A stretch of 64,000 nt of DNA from Cristatella mucedo (lineage: Eukaryota > Bryozoa > Phylactolaemata > Cristatellidae): positions 7,189,001 through 7,253,000 of the forward strand of contig WPIO01000001.1 of assembly GCA_009760855.2 (NCBI GenBank). Reading direction: 5' to 3'. A program made the position numbers and the translations under genes. Under the pieces are notes generated by a model, which ran no database searches, was not told the DNA's origin, and saw only the letters and a program-made list of their open reading frames with translations. Numbering within the stretch: the stretch's first letter is position 1; each line of letters starts with the position of its first letter. Shown piece by piece: positions 27,160 to 38,639 of the stretch.

Positions 27160-29050
27160 GGTCATCCGGTTTCTTGGCCCTGCAGACCAGAGGAAGCTAT
27201 GAGCCGGTGGCACTTCAGAGCGCCTGGCCCACTGGGACAGTTCGGTTTGCTCACCTGTCGGGTCCTATTGGATATCCTCACTTCTGCCACCACACCGAAG
27301 TGAGGTTTCCCACCCACCCACCCAGGCTGACCACTACCCAGCTGCATCTCGAAGAGCCTGCTGCTGGATACAAAGTAGAGCTGGGCAGCACAGAAAAACC
27401 AAAGGAAGCAGTGACCGAAGGCCCCCTCCGGACTGCTGCTCTACTCTGGTTGAGCGATTCCTTAGCAAAAGGAAGGCCGACGAAACTGTGGGCACCTGAT
27501 GTGATGAAGGCTTAGAGACACTGTGAGTGAACTGCTGGCTAATGCAGCACCAAGGTCCAAAAGGAAAGAATGCCGATACAATGCTGCCCCACCAAGTCCT
27601 CAGTGAGCCCTACAAATTCTGGTGCTGATAGTCACCAGGGGCTACCAACGAGCCCTCGAAATTACTGCCAGAACGGTCTGGTAGATTCGGCTCTATAAGC
27701 CAGTGGCAGCGATCATCCTTCGCCTGGCTGGCTAGCAGGCCGCCGGTGGTGGTATCCTTGGGCTGGCGATAACTGGAGTACACAGCAGCAGCTGCAAATG
27801 CATCTGCAACAGTCGCCAGCATTAGTTTTCTAAAAAGAATGATTAGGTCATGGATCTATGCTCATAGCTTGCTTGCTACTCTCGTCAGTACACTCAGTAG
27901 TAAGCTGAGATCGCTCGTGCTATTACTCATTAGTGTCGGCGGCATTATGAGGGTGGTCGATAAAGAACGACTGGTCTGCCGATTGCCATGCTGAAAACGA
28001 CTGGATACGACCGCACGAGCGGCTGCTGAAGGAAGACAGCTTCCCAAATACTCGATGAGAGCTGAGCTTTAGGTCCTCGCAGAGATCGGCGGCTGAAAGC
28101 TGAATCGCCAAGGTCGGCACGTAGCTGACGTGCAAGGCACTTCTAAGGACACTTGCTTATGAAGCCCATCTACAGTGAGTGTCCCGGTGAAAATGGCCAA
28201 TGATCAATGATCAACTCAAGCCCGCATTGACTAACGTAGAGGCGGCTCACTGTCGCTGCTCTTTTGCCGAGCCGTACGGCAAATAGGCACCCGGTAAGAG
28301 AAAAGTGGCATACCGTTGTTTGCACATGTCAGTAATACGTTATAAGCGTCGTGTGTAAAGTACTTCGCCCCACCCCACCGGCGACCGACGGTGGCAATCC
28401 TGAACCATTTTCGACTCGACTCCGTCAGTCGGAGCATGCTTTACATATTTTGAAGGAACTTTACACGAACCATAGCGCCTGATCATTTCGGGAAACTCAT
28501 TTGGGAGACAGCTAGGTGGTTCTTGGCGTTGCTGGTCCTCCCCGCAGCTGAAGCGGACGCCGATAGGGAACGCCCGGAGTCTCTCGAGTTTCGCTATAGT
28601 GTTTCGTAAGTAGCGCCGGAGTCACAAAGGGGTACGCAAATAGAGCTCCATTAAAAATCTAGGAGCAAGCAGCGACGGAAGCCAATCGACCCGTCAGCTG
28701 GAGAGCGACTAGGAAATTAATGGTATAGATTTCTCGGATAGCTGGTAGCAGACTGGCCAACACAGTTTGGACTATTGCAGCACGTTCTAGCGACATCGCG
28801 AGTCTCAGGAGTGGCTACTTCGTCATGTCTGCTCTGCTGTTTGCAACGGGATTCGGCACGCGCGGCAGAGCCAGAGGCGGCAGCTTAGCGCCAAGCCGTG
28901 CGAGCCGCGAGCTCATCTCTCTTAGCAAGTGTCGTTCTATGGCTCTTGACCGCTGACGGTTGCTTAGTTACAGCGCTCCGTTAGCAGAATTTTTTTTCAT
29001 AAGCATTCTTGGTCTCTGCAGTACATGAAGCTATCCCTTGGTTTATCATT
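27160..29050. other. No gene recognised
   Basis: Short frames on both strands, none with recognisable domains. No splice-framed exon is convincing. Confidence 0.5.
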
Positions 29051-29059
29051 GCCTGCATT

Positions 29060-29150
29060 TAATAACTACAATTTAGTGATAAAAGGCCTTCTGTATTGCA
29101 CCCTAAGAAAACTAAATATCTAACCAGACTCTTTAAAACTAGCTAGAAAA
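29060..29150 (-). mobile_element. Degraded LINE/SINE tail
   Basis: TTCTGTATTGCACCCTAAGA then AAACTAAATATCTAACCAGA resembles the reverse complement of the shared 3' tail. It may belong to the LINE coding fragment at 29330-29940 on the same strand. Confidence 0.45.
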
Positions 29151-29329
29151 ATCAATAATCAGAGGTTAGTGTCTTCGGCGGTAGCACGCTTAGATCAGCA
29201 TGCAAAAGCATACGAGGATCGTGCTTGAACAGGAATACAAAAGCAAGCACCAAGGCTCTCATGCCATCGGCTAGAAGGACGTCTGGCCAGTAATGTGCAC
29301 TGAATTACACACAGGTAAGCACGAAAATC

Positions 29330-29940
29330 ACAAAGGAAAACAACAAACAAGTTTGTCGGTGGGGGGAGGAGGGAAAGCTAAGTGAGACGTACGCGTTTTT
29401 AGCTGAGACTTAAACGATGCAAGGTCATTGCAGGTAGTGACCGCAGCTGGAAGGAATTTCCAGACTCTCGGTGCCTGCGATCCCAAGGCTCGATCGCCTA
29501 CAGATTTCAGTTGAGTGCGAGAGAAGAAGAGATAAATAAATACTGAGGAGTGGAAATTGCAAGAGCGCACTGGAGAAGCTACGAGGTCGGACAGATCAGC
29601 TTGTGCAAGCGAGTTAAGCAGCCACAAACCAAATCAATCTGACGCCTGATAGGGAGCCAGTAAAGCTCAGTGAGAAAGAGCTGCGGTGTGGTGGCTCTGC
29701 CATTACGATAGGCACGACGAGCGTTTGAGTTTTGCGTCGACTGCAGACGATTAATTGCACTAGCCGGGAGTTCTGAATTAAGGGGATTGCAGTTATCTAG
29801 ATGGGATGTCAAAAACGGGTGAGCCAGCTTGGAATGAAAGCACAGTCCACCTAGTAAGGGCAACAGATCTACAAAGTAGCAAGTGAAAGCATAAATACGA
29901 AGATGCCGGTATAGGAACAGACAACAACTTATGGCCATAT
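29330..29940 (-). mobile_element. CR1/L2-like LINE C-terminal remnant, second subfamily
   Basis: Two adjacent minus-strand frames carry LINE C-terminal sequence. The first includes LTSHLDNCNPLNSELPASAI and LTELYWLPIRRQIDL. The second includes SVGDRALGSQAPRVWKFLPA and DLASFKSQLKTRTSHLAF. The order matches the 7270-7975 copy but the residues differ clearly, so it is another subfamily. A frameshift separates the two parts. The reverse-transcriptase core is missing. Confidence 0.82.
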
Positions 29941-29949
29941 CGAAGACGA

Positions 29950-31560
29950 GTCAACTGTTGAGTCGTAATTCAAACTCTCCTACAGCCTGGGCGTCATAGG
30001 GATTGGACAGCGATGACGACTTGGAGTACACGGCTTTTCGAGCTGTCAGCATTGTGGCGGCCTGACTTGAGGGGTGGGCGAGAAATGTAGCCCTTGATAT
30101 AGCGCTCGTATGCAATGAATATTTGTAATGCCGAGCCTGCACTAGTCAGCAAACAACGCCCAGCGTCACATGCCCAGCTGGTGCAACGGAAGAGCCTCAG
30201 CCAGCGCAGGGAAACTTCGAGGGCTTCGGGAAAGTTCCAGCTCGCGAGCAGCGGTCAGCCTCTTCGCTGCGGCGCTCTTAAAGTTACAAGCCTAGTTTGA
30301 GCAGGTGCCCACGTCGAAGCAAACTCAGCGGCAGCATTTAAAGTAAGCATTTCGCTTTGCAGTCATCGATTTTCAAGAGGGAAGAGGTTTGCGGGATGTC
30401 GTGCGACATAGTACGCCTCAGCATTTCTACAATCAGGCCTTAGATGCTGCATTTCCTCTTGCAGCACCCCTGACCCCTTGCCGCCAGAGAATTAACTGCT
30501 CCTAACTGTCAGCAGTATGCACGCAGGCCAAGTTAAAGCAATATTTGCACAGAGAACATGCTGTCACTTCTGAACAGCCGCCGTCGTTGAGGCCGTCGCT
30601 ACCTTCACAATAATACAAATTATAAAGCACCTGCATAACACCTTAAGAGGACCAAGTCTCGTTCTACGCACTTTGTGTACACTCAAAAGGAAGCAAGTCA
30701 ATTGGTTATCGAAATTTCAGCACGCACATAATTACGTAAAGGAAAACTCAAACGGACTGCACACGCCGCCGCGAGAGACAGGCGGGGCTTCTTTTAGGCT
30801 GCCGCGGCTGCCTCTCCTATCGCTGCCAATGTTACGCCCGTCGGTAGAATGAGGCCCATAATCTAGAGTTCATGAATAGTCACCGACAATGCAGTACATA
30901 ATAAATAAATAAATTGTTTAACTTGCAAGCAATTACAGACCAACAGTTGACGATGATCGCATGGCGCCTCGTAGCTGCAGAGTAGCCTTAACTTGACCTA
31001 AAATTCTTTGAGGTAATTGGTGCTACACTTTGAGATTGCCGGCTATTTGCTATAGCGAAACAAAAAGGTACTATATGAGATTGAGTCAACGCCAGGGACT
31101 GTCAAGCTATTTAGCAGTATTATACCTGTCGGCTCTACATCGCTTCATTGGACGCTGAAAGTATTTCTACAAATCTCACCGATGTTTGTTTTTGCAATGG
31201 GCCACCAGCGACTGAGGCAAGCGTGTTTTCCTTGCCCAATCCCAACGTGCCGGCAATGACAATTATTATTGAGTGAATGGGAACGCCAGCATTCTAAGAA
31301 TAAAACGCGATGGAATTTAACGAGGGGACGACCGTTTGATCGCCTATCCGTGTTGAAAACTGAGAGCCAAACGATGTGTGTTTGTGGGCATCCTTGTTGC
31401 AGATATGCTTAGTGAGTCAAATCAAAGTGCAAGCCTTCGAGGAGTCCTCTAGGAGTCTTCGATGACTCCTCGATCGAATCTCACCAGTCAACTTAATGAA
31501 GCGTTGCTTAAGTGATTCCCTGGGACACTACGAATGAAGCGAAACTGGCAAAGAATGTTT
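29950..31560. other. No gene recognised
   Basis: Short frames only. A TAAATAAATAAAT run at about 30901 and an AATTATTATT run near 31260 are possible retroelement traces without bodies. Confidence 0.5.
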
Positions 31561-31573
31561 TAGTGGCTGCCTC

Positions 31574-31797
<224 letters not shown>

Positions 31798-31799
31798 TC

Positions 31800-32480
31800 C
31801 TCTGAAAGACCCTGAGATTTTAAGACCGGGTAAGACCCAGTAGAACAAAGGTTATTTGCGCCGCGGTTATTCTGGCTTACTTGAGGCGTGCAGCGGCCTG
31901 AAGGATTTCGTCCACTCGCGATAGCAATGCACGACTCAAATAATGTCGTACAGGGCCAAGGGCGCGAAGGTCGCGGAAATCTCTCTGAGGCTACAAAAAG
32001 AATCTAGTAAGTGCCAGCTTGATGATATGGAATCGAAGAAACTAGTGCTGCTACGGCTCAAAGGTGGGATATGCAGCTGTATTCTACTAGAGCCAGGCTG
32101 GGAAGCATCCGCGTGGGATGAAAATATCAAGGCGTGCCGCTCGGTACAAGGAATATTCCACCGCATGGGTCACGCTTTGTGACTCCAGACCTAGTGCATT
32201 GTTTGCCAAGCGATTTATGCAAAGGGATGCGTTACGGTAGCATAATTGTATAATTGTGTTTCGCTGTTTTGTCTCTACAATCGAAGCTTTGTTTTCCCTT
32301 CGTGCTACCGGCTGCGCTCTTGTATTGTCTATTTGCTTTCCTTTCTTGGAATCGCAGTGCTATTATCCCCTTTATTTTTTCTTTCCATTCGTTTTATCTC
32401 CCGTCATTCCACCGCCTGTCTCTCCATCCGTCTTCTATCCGTCATAGTCTGTCACTCTAGCCACTTCTTTTACTCTTGTC
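31800..32480. other. No gene recognised
   Basis: Frames of 79 and 76 codons overlap on opposite strands at 31936-32182; neither is recognisable. A T/C-rich stretch follows at 32250-32470. Confidence 0.45.
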
Positions 32481-32482
32481 CA

Positions 32483-32625
32483 CAGGTCGGCAAGCTCGAG
32501 CCTTTAGGCCAGATCCGACCTAGATAGTGCTCCAGTCCGGCCGAGCGGTCCCCTAGTTATTTATTGATGGATCCGGCTTAATTGTGTTGTCATGGTTTTC
32601 TTCCCCTTCACTATAGAGGTACTTT
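32483..32625 (+). mobile_element. hAT-like repeat end, copy 1
   Basis: It starts ACAGGTCGGCAAGCTCGAGC, continues with AGTCCGGCC, TAGTTATTTA and GGATCCGGC, and ends near GGTTTTCTTCCCCTTCAC. The opening resembles the CAGNGGTCGGCAAAC ends of many hAT-type DNA transposons. That assignment is by memory of the family consensus. No transposase is present. Confidence 0.5.
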
Positions 32626-32828
32626 GACTTACAAGCATCCCAAGTAAAGAGTCTTCGAGGCACGAGCCGTCTCTCGGCCGCTTTTTGCTTTGAGTTGACA
32701 ACTAACTGTTATTGTGCTTGATTTTGCTTCGCGCGTTTTGCAGTAGGATTTTAGAACTGCGACTTTGCTTTGCGCACGGCTAGCGGCAGCAGTCCTTAGC
32801 CGTGACGGATTGCCAAAAAGTGTTAACT

Positions 32829-33085
32829 CAGAGGTCGGCAAAATCCGGCCTTTATGCGAGATAGGCCCTAGCTAGCACTGCAGTCCGGCCTAGCGCCACC
32901 CTAGTTATTTATAGTTGGATCCGGCCAAACTAATAACTATAAGAATAATAATACGTCTGATGTAGCACCCTGGAGAGAACTCAATCTATTTCTAGGCTCT
33001 TTACATTTGCTGCAAAAGATGCACTATCGAAGGATTAGTACTTGTATTATCGCGGTTTTGTTCCCCTTCATTACTGCTGGTTGCA
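32829..33085 (+). mobile_element. hAT-like repeat end, copy 2, with LINE tail inserted
   Basis: It begins CAGAGGTCGGCAAAATCCGG and keeps the CAGTCCGGCC, TAGTTATTTA and GGATCCGGCC blocks of copy 1. It is then interrupted by a minus-strand LINE tail (32945-33030). GCGGTTTTGTTCCCCTTCAT (from 33053) resumes the copy 1 sequence after the insertion. Confidence 0.5.
32945..33030 (-). mobile_element. LINE/SINE tail nested in the hAT-like repeat
   Basis: AATAATAATACGTCTGATGT, AGCACCCTGGAGAGAACTCA, TTTCTAGGCTCTTTACATTT and GCTGCAAA are the reverse complement of the common 3' tail. The flanking repeat continues on both sides, so this is the younger insertion. Confidence 0.7.
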
Positions 33086-33236
33086 GTTCAAACTGTGGCC
33101 CACGTTTATTTTTAGAACTGGTTTCAAGCGCTTGTATGAACAGAAGCACATGGCCTGGTTGGGGCGATACATGTCTATCCCTATAATTGCCGTGTGTGTC
33201 TGTGCGTCAACTGTGGCTATTTGTTTGTTCGTCTGG

Positions 33237-33273
33237 CCACGCCCACTGCGGCGGGCCGGCGGAGTGGGCGTGG
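33237..33273. repeat. 11-bp perfect inverted repeat, GC-rich
   Basis: CCACGCCCACT and AGTGGGCGTGG flank a 15-nt GC-rich loop. The arms match GC-box/CACCC-type words recognised by Sp/KLF factors in animals, but nothing ties it to a promoter. Confidence 0.8.
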
Positions 33274-33295
33274 TTTCTTCTAGCCTAGTGTGCCT

Positions 33296-33908
33296 TAATA
33301 ATAATAATAATAATATTGCACTTGATAAAGCGCCCTCAGAGACTTAATCTTTTTCTAGGCGCTTTACATTTGCTGCAAAGTGATACGCAATAGAATAGTA
33401 AGTAAAATCATGCTTGAAAAACAAACAAAATGAATAACATGGTTAGGGGTTACATGCACTGGGTCAGCATGCAAATGTGGTTAGTGGCAGCATGAACAGT
33501 GTCAGCACGCATAAGCACATCGAGGACGAATCACAAGGACCCACTAAATGCTGTCCTAAATAGGTATGTTTTTAAGTTTCTTTTAAATGTGGTCAGGTCA
33601 GGGGATGTTCTGATGCAGGTCGGGAGGGAGTTCCAGGCTGTGGGAGCATACGAGCTAAATGCACGGTCTCCAAAGGATTTAAGGTTTGTACGAGGTATTT
33701 CTAGACTGTTGGATTCCGAAAAGCGAGTGGTACGATGCTTTGCCTGATGGGGTAGTGTATCTGAAAGATAGGCTGGAGCCATAGAATGAAGAGACCTAAA
33801 AGTGAGCGACAAAACCTTGAAGTCAATCCGTTGCTTGACTGGTAACCAGTGCAGGTCGGCGAGAAGTGGAGTAATGTGGCAACTGCGACGCTCACGACAG
33901 ACAAGCCT
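33296..33908 (-). mobile_element. 5'-truncated CR1/L2-like LINE 3' end
   Basis: The longest intact LINE C-terminal frame in the window, on the minus strand. It includes LVCRERRSCHITPLLADLHW, LPVKQRIDFKVLSLTFRSLH, FGDRAFSSYAPTAWNSLPTC and FKRNLKTYLFRTAFSGSL before its stop. The 3' UTR and (TTA)n tail follow towards 33296. Unlike the 7270 copy, the frame is unbroken, so this is a younger insertion. The element is cut off at about 33908, just inside RLVCRERR. Confidence 0.92.
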
Positions 33909-34152
33909 TCCTGACCTTCTGCAACGGCCTAGTAGTCCGAAACCTTTGCCGACCTCGGCTTTTGTCTTTCGGTCTCTATCTCCCCTTCTCCTCCTCAACC
34001 TAACTATTCCCTATTGGCCAGTTGGTCAGTCTGTACCTTGGTCGCTATCTCTCTTTTTCCATATCCACAGTCCCCTCTTCCATCGAGCTTCTCTTTGGAT
34101 GTCATGTCCTTCGACGGTGTATACAACCACCAGCCTACACGCAAATAATGTT

Positions 34153-36050
34153 TAATAATATAAATACATTTGTGTAGCACCACTAGAGAACTTAATCTCT
34201 TTCTACACACTTCACATAAGCTGTAAAAAAGTATGAGCACACGGTTAGCAAGAGCCAGCACAATGTCAACAAGAATAACTTGGTTAGAGGTGAAATGCAC
34301 AGGGTCAGCATGCGAGTGGTTAGTGGCAGCATGCACAATGTCAGCAAGCATAGGCACATAAAGGACGACAAATCACAGGTACCCACTAAATGCTGTGATA
34401 AATATGGTCTGCTGTTTCTGTGCACATGCTTGATTCCACTCACTCGGAACGCAGCTACTCGGGAGAGCATTATTCAACAATAAATAGATGCGGCTTTAGT
34501 TTCTTTTTAAATGTGGTCACTTCAGGGGATGTCGTGACGCAAGTCGGGAGTGAGTTCCAGGCTTTGGGAGCATACGAACTAAAGGCACGGTCTCCACAGG
34601 ATTTAGGAGGTACGTACGAGGTATCGATTCAGAAAAGCGTGTGGTGCGAGGCCGAGTCTGATGGGGGTGTAGTTCTGATAGGTTGGCTGGAGCCAAAGAA
34701 TGAACGACCTAGAAGTGAGTGACGTAACCTTGAAGTCGATGCGTTGCTTGACTGGGAGCCAGTGCTGGTCGGCAAGATGCGGTGTGCTGTGAAATCCTCG
34801 ACGCTCATGACAGACAAGCCTAGCTGCAGAGTTTGCAAAAGCTGTAAGATTGCACGAGCCGGTAGACCTGCAAGTAGTTGGTTGCAAAAATCGAGACGGC
34901 ATGTTAAAAATGCATGAACCAATTTGGTTGCAGTACCCCTGCCTAAGCAAGCCGGAATTTTGGCAACGTTATGCAGCTAAAAGTAGGCAGACTTGACTGT
35001 TGAGCTGAAGTAGTCATCTAGTGAAAGGTCACTTTCAAACAGGATACGTAGAATTTGTGCAGATGCAACGGGAGATATGCTAGCAGAGCCAATTTTTAGC
35101 GTTAAGCTGTCATTTCTGAGTCACACTTGGTTTTCCCATAACTAGTAAGTTGGTTTTGTCGTAATTTTTAATTTGACAACCTTTTCTGCCACCCATGTGC
35201 GGATCTCAGCAATACATGCAGTAAGGGTGTGTAGAGAATTCGACATGCTGAAGGGCTGGGAGGAATGAAAAGGGAGAGTATAAATTGTGAAGAGAAGCCG
35301 ACTGAGCACACAGCCTTGAGGTACTCCATACTTCAATGATTCCTCGGATGATGTTTTTCCGTTCTCAGCTCGTACTAGGGAATCTCCCACTGAGATATAA
35401 CTTGAACCATTTTAGTGCAGGTGCCAGTGGTGCCCAGGCGAAATGAGAGGTACTCGAGAAATATTTAGTGATCGATAATATCGAACGCTGCCGATAGATC
35501 AGGCGAAACAAGGAGAGAGACAGTACCTAAGTCTGCATTCCTGAGAAGATCGTTGTAAGCGCTAAGCAATGCTGCCTCTATGGAGTGATTAGCTCTAAAA
35601 CCAGACTGGAAATTACTTGCTAGGTTTGGAAATTCAATGTACGAGTTCAGCTGGTCTGCCACAACTAGTTCCATGTCTTTGATAGAAACGGTAGAAGAGA
35701 GACTGGGCGGAAGCTGCTCAAGTTTTCGTGATCTAGTGCTGCTTTCTTAATTAGTGGCCTAACTAAAGCCTCTTTGAAAGGGACATGTAAATGGCCTGAG
35801 GCTGATTAGGAGATAAATTTCAGGATGAGGTCACTCACGGCCTCCTTAACTGTGGACATGGAGGTGCTGCAAAGAATTAAGAGAGGGAGTTCTATTGGGT
35901 CGTTTTTGAGGAACAGGAGTCCAGAAGGAATGGTGCTACCTTAGAGAATGACTCTCTGGATAATAAAGCCAGTGGTGAAGACATCTGGAGGTAAAGAGCC
36001 ACTAATACGCCGAGTTTCTCTGGTAGCTGGACATAGTACTATATAAACGT
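34153..36050 (-). mobile_element. Longest CR1/L2-like LINE fragment, with RT motifs
   Basis: About 1.9 kb of a broken non-LTR retrotransposon. In minus-strand order it shows LVRPLIKKAALDHENLSSFR and PVSLLPFLSK, then NFQSGFRANHSIEAALLSAY and SPDLSAAFDIIDH (reverse-transcriptase motif A with its first catalytic Asp). Next come YGVPQGCVLSRLLFTIYTLP (motif B) and the C-terminal NSAARLVCHERRGFHSTPHL with HWLPVKQRIDFKV. The YxDD block is not seen intact. Several frameshifts and stops make it non-functional. The 3' tail reaches 34153. Confidence 0.9.
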
Positions 36051-36840
36051 GGGTTCACATGGAAAAATATCGTGGTGAACTCTTAGCAAAAGAATGTCTT
36101 CCCCGTCGTTCCAGCCATTTCTTATAATAATCAATAGCCAGGTCTTACAAGTTAATTCATGTAAAGCATGGTGAGTAGGGCATAATGTACGACATTCAAA
36201 GAACTCCTTGCCGATTGTGCCCAGATCAACATCAAGCCCGCCTTTCTTAGCTCAAATCTTGAAGCCGGGCGCTAGTTACCATGCCTGTACGTTTCGGCAC
36301 GTGACTCGTAAGTTTTGAGAATAGCTGCCCTGAGAAGAACTCTTGTCAGAAGCAACGGCTGACGTTTGTGTGTTATACGGCCAATTGCTTCTTTCGGAAG
36401 TTTCAAGTTTTCAAGGATTTCTTAAATCCATAAGTTTCACCACTTTATACGCAGCCAGCAAAGAATGTTTGTTCTTGCTACGAGCACCTAAGCTACCGTA
36501 TCCCGAGAGCGATCGTGCAATTGGACAGAGTTTGGATTCTAGACCAAGTTGAGATTCACTGCAACACAACCGAAAACCCGAGCCCCAAGATTTTTGGTCT
36601 AGGTAGCGAGTGCAGGGAATTTCGTGGCAGCTCATCTGAAGCATTAGCGCTCCTTGGCCGCCTAAAAAAGCCCAGGCAAGAGTCTAGACAGCTTAGTTCG
36701 TGCAGGCTGTATGATTTCCCCATCTCAACTTGTAACGTAATACCTTAACTGTCTGGCCATAGGGATTCGGGAGCGTAACGGGCTCAGGGCTACTGACAAA
36801 TTCCACCAATATCCAAGGCTTTCGAGACGGCACCGCCGCA
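36050..36840. other. No gene recognised
   Basis: Frames of 69-77 codons overlap on both strands at 36343-36748 without recognisable domains. Divergent LINE sequence upstream of the 34153-36050 element may extend into the start of this stretch. Confidence 0.45.
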
Positions 36841-37400
36841 AAAAAGGTTCTCTCTCCTAAGCAGCGAGCTGGCGGATATCAGCGTTGAAATGTGCAACGC
36901 TGGCTGCTTTGCCGGCTCCGCTTCAGTAGTGTGGCCGCACGCTTCTTCCGCGCACCCAAAACCAAAGGGTGGGAATCTGCCTCTGTGAGCTCCGGCAACG
37001 AGGCCGTCCTTAGCAGATCGGCAACCGCGACTGAGCAGCTAGAGGCGAGCGCCGGCCAGGGCAGGCATCGGCAGCTCTCGCTGCGAGCAACTGCTTGGCC
37101 GTCGCCGAATCGCACTGCAGACAGCTACGACGCACTGCGACAGGCTATCGCCGGTCATCAGTCGGAGGTGGGCGCGCGCTCTTTCCGTCACGCTGCCGGC
37201 CATCGAGCAAGAAGAGCAGCCGGCGAAGCAGCGCAGCAGCTGGCGAACCTGCTCTTTGCCTTTAGATCGTTGTCCGCCCGCCGGGCTCCTCGCTCCCGAT
37301 CCGTTCTCGGCTGCGTCGCTTTGTTTTGTGTGTGTGCGCGCGCTCGCGCGTGCGCTCGCGCGTGCGCTCGCGCGTGCGCGTGTGTGCGCGTGTGACTTCA
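36840..37400. other. GC-rich, CpG-dense patch
   Basis: Strong G+C and CpG content, with open frames of 167 codons (plus, no ATG) and 120 and 78 codons (minus). No domain is recognised. It lies about 5.3 kb upstream of the nearest candidate MRPS31 start, so it may be a distal promoter/enhancer island or the first exon of an unknown gene. Confidence 0.4.
37327..37395. repeat. Alternating purine-pyrimidine CG/TG tract
   Basis: Three tandem CGCTCGCGCGTG-type units sit between TG runs, at the end of the GC-rich patch. Alternating CG/TG is the classic Z-DNA-forming composition. Confidence 0.9.
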
Positions 37401-37749
37401 TTCATTGAAGCTGCGTAAACTGATTTTGCTGAAATTGTGATCGATAACTGCCCAAGAATGAAGCTGCCTCGTTAGCAAGAGGCGCCATCCGCCAATTGTC
37501 TTAGCGAATTGCACCCGCAGCTGCGGCCTGCTTGTCGTGGCGCGGTGGTTGTAAGAGCAAACAGTGCCAATGGTCACGGCAGCCCGGTCTATAATTCCCA
37601 TACAGCCGTGCAATCGGTACCTAAACATCCTGGCTCCAGAGCCCGCTGCTCGTGCAGCCAGATAATGCCGTTCCAGCTCGACGTAAGCTCCAATTCCCGT
37701 GCAGAGGTACTTTATCGGTGCTTTAGCTTGAGCTAAAAATGATACCAAT

Positions 37750-37875
37750 GCTCCGCTTTAACGGCTATCGCCGGCGCCTGCGGTGGGTAATATAAGATTG
37801 TCTGCAGCAGGTCTCGAACCCGCGACCTGGGTCGTGATGTGCAAGCAGCTGGGCACTCCTGGGCCTGCTATAGCG
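37750..37875 (-). mobile_element. tRNA-derived SINE
   Basis: On the minus strand, a tRNA-like head with ACGACCCAGGTCGCGGGTTC and GAGACC (B box GGTTCGAGACC) is followed by a shortened family body. The head starts near 37870. Confidence 0.7.
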
Positions 37876-38224
37876 TAGAGCGAAAATCTCTCACACGTCT
37901 CACTTGTTTCGCTGACGGTCTTTGAAGCCCGAGCCATCGCCTGAAGCTCTAGGTCACCGTCCTCGATTTGAGCACCGAAATATAAGGGCCTGAAGCACCA
38001 TAGCACAATGGGACTGGTGCAGCTGAACATAATCCGTGAGCTTTACCTTCAACTGGCTTGATGCTGTGTACACGCTTCGCTGTTTCGCGTGACAGTAATC
38101 ACAAAGCGTGATGGGCAGGGCCTAATCACCACGCCTACCCACTCTATTGTCATGTGCTACTTGTTCGGTACAATTTTATTTGAAAGCCTTTCTCGTCACA
38201 CTCTTCCTTAAAATGTTTGTCACC

Positions 38225-38455
38225 TTAGCTTATGCGTGCTGACACTGTGCATGCTGCCACTAACCACATTTGCATGCTGACCCTGTGCATGTCACCCCTA
38301 ACCATATTATTCATTTCGTTTGTTTTTCAAGCATGATTTTACTTACCATTCAATTTGCATTTCACTTTACAGCAAATGTAAAGCGCCTAGAGAGAGATTA
38401 AGTTCTCTGAGGGCGCTTTATCAAGTGAATTATTATTATTATTATTATTAGCTAA
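38225..38455 (+). mobile_element. LINE 3' UTR copy
   Basis: TTATGCGTGCTGACACTGTG, ACTAACCACATTTGCATGCT, TTTGTTTTTCAAGCATGATT, GCAAATGTAAAGCGCCTAGA and a (TTA)n end. It closely matches the 3' UTR of the 7270-7975 element and is truncated just after the coding part. Confidence 0.88.
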
Positions 38456-38459
38456 TCTA

Positions 38460-38630
38460 GCAGCCTCACTGTGTGGCGGCAGAAGAGCCTTGTCTCGGCC
38501 ATCACCGCCGCTTGCAGTTGGCAATCAAGAATCGCCTAACTGCAGGATTCAAACCCGTGACTTCAGTCTTGAAGAGCGAGCACCTCACCTCCTGACCTGT
38601 CTCGGCCTATTACCTAACCCTAAAGGTCAC
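38460..38630 (-). mobile_element. tRNA-derived SINE
   Basis: On the minus strand: head with CACGGGTTTGAATCC (B box), then GGCGATTCTTGATTGCCAAC, TGCAAGCGGCGGTGATGGCC and a region before TAGATTAGC. It abuts the (TTA)n end of the LINE tail at 38225-38455, so one probably inserted into the other's tail. Confidence 0.75.
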
Positions 38631-38639
38631 TGGGTGATG

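Noticed and set aside
36892-37395. 167-codon plus-strand frame whose start (QRWLLCRLRFSSVAARFF) looks like a mitochondrial presequence
   Set aside because: The frame has no ATG: a TGA precedes it and the nearby ATG is in another frame. It ends in a CG repeat translation. Kept only as part of the GC-rich patch.
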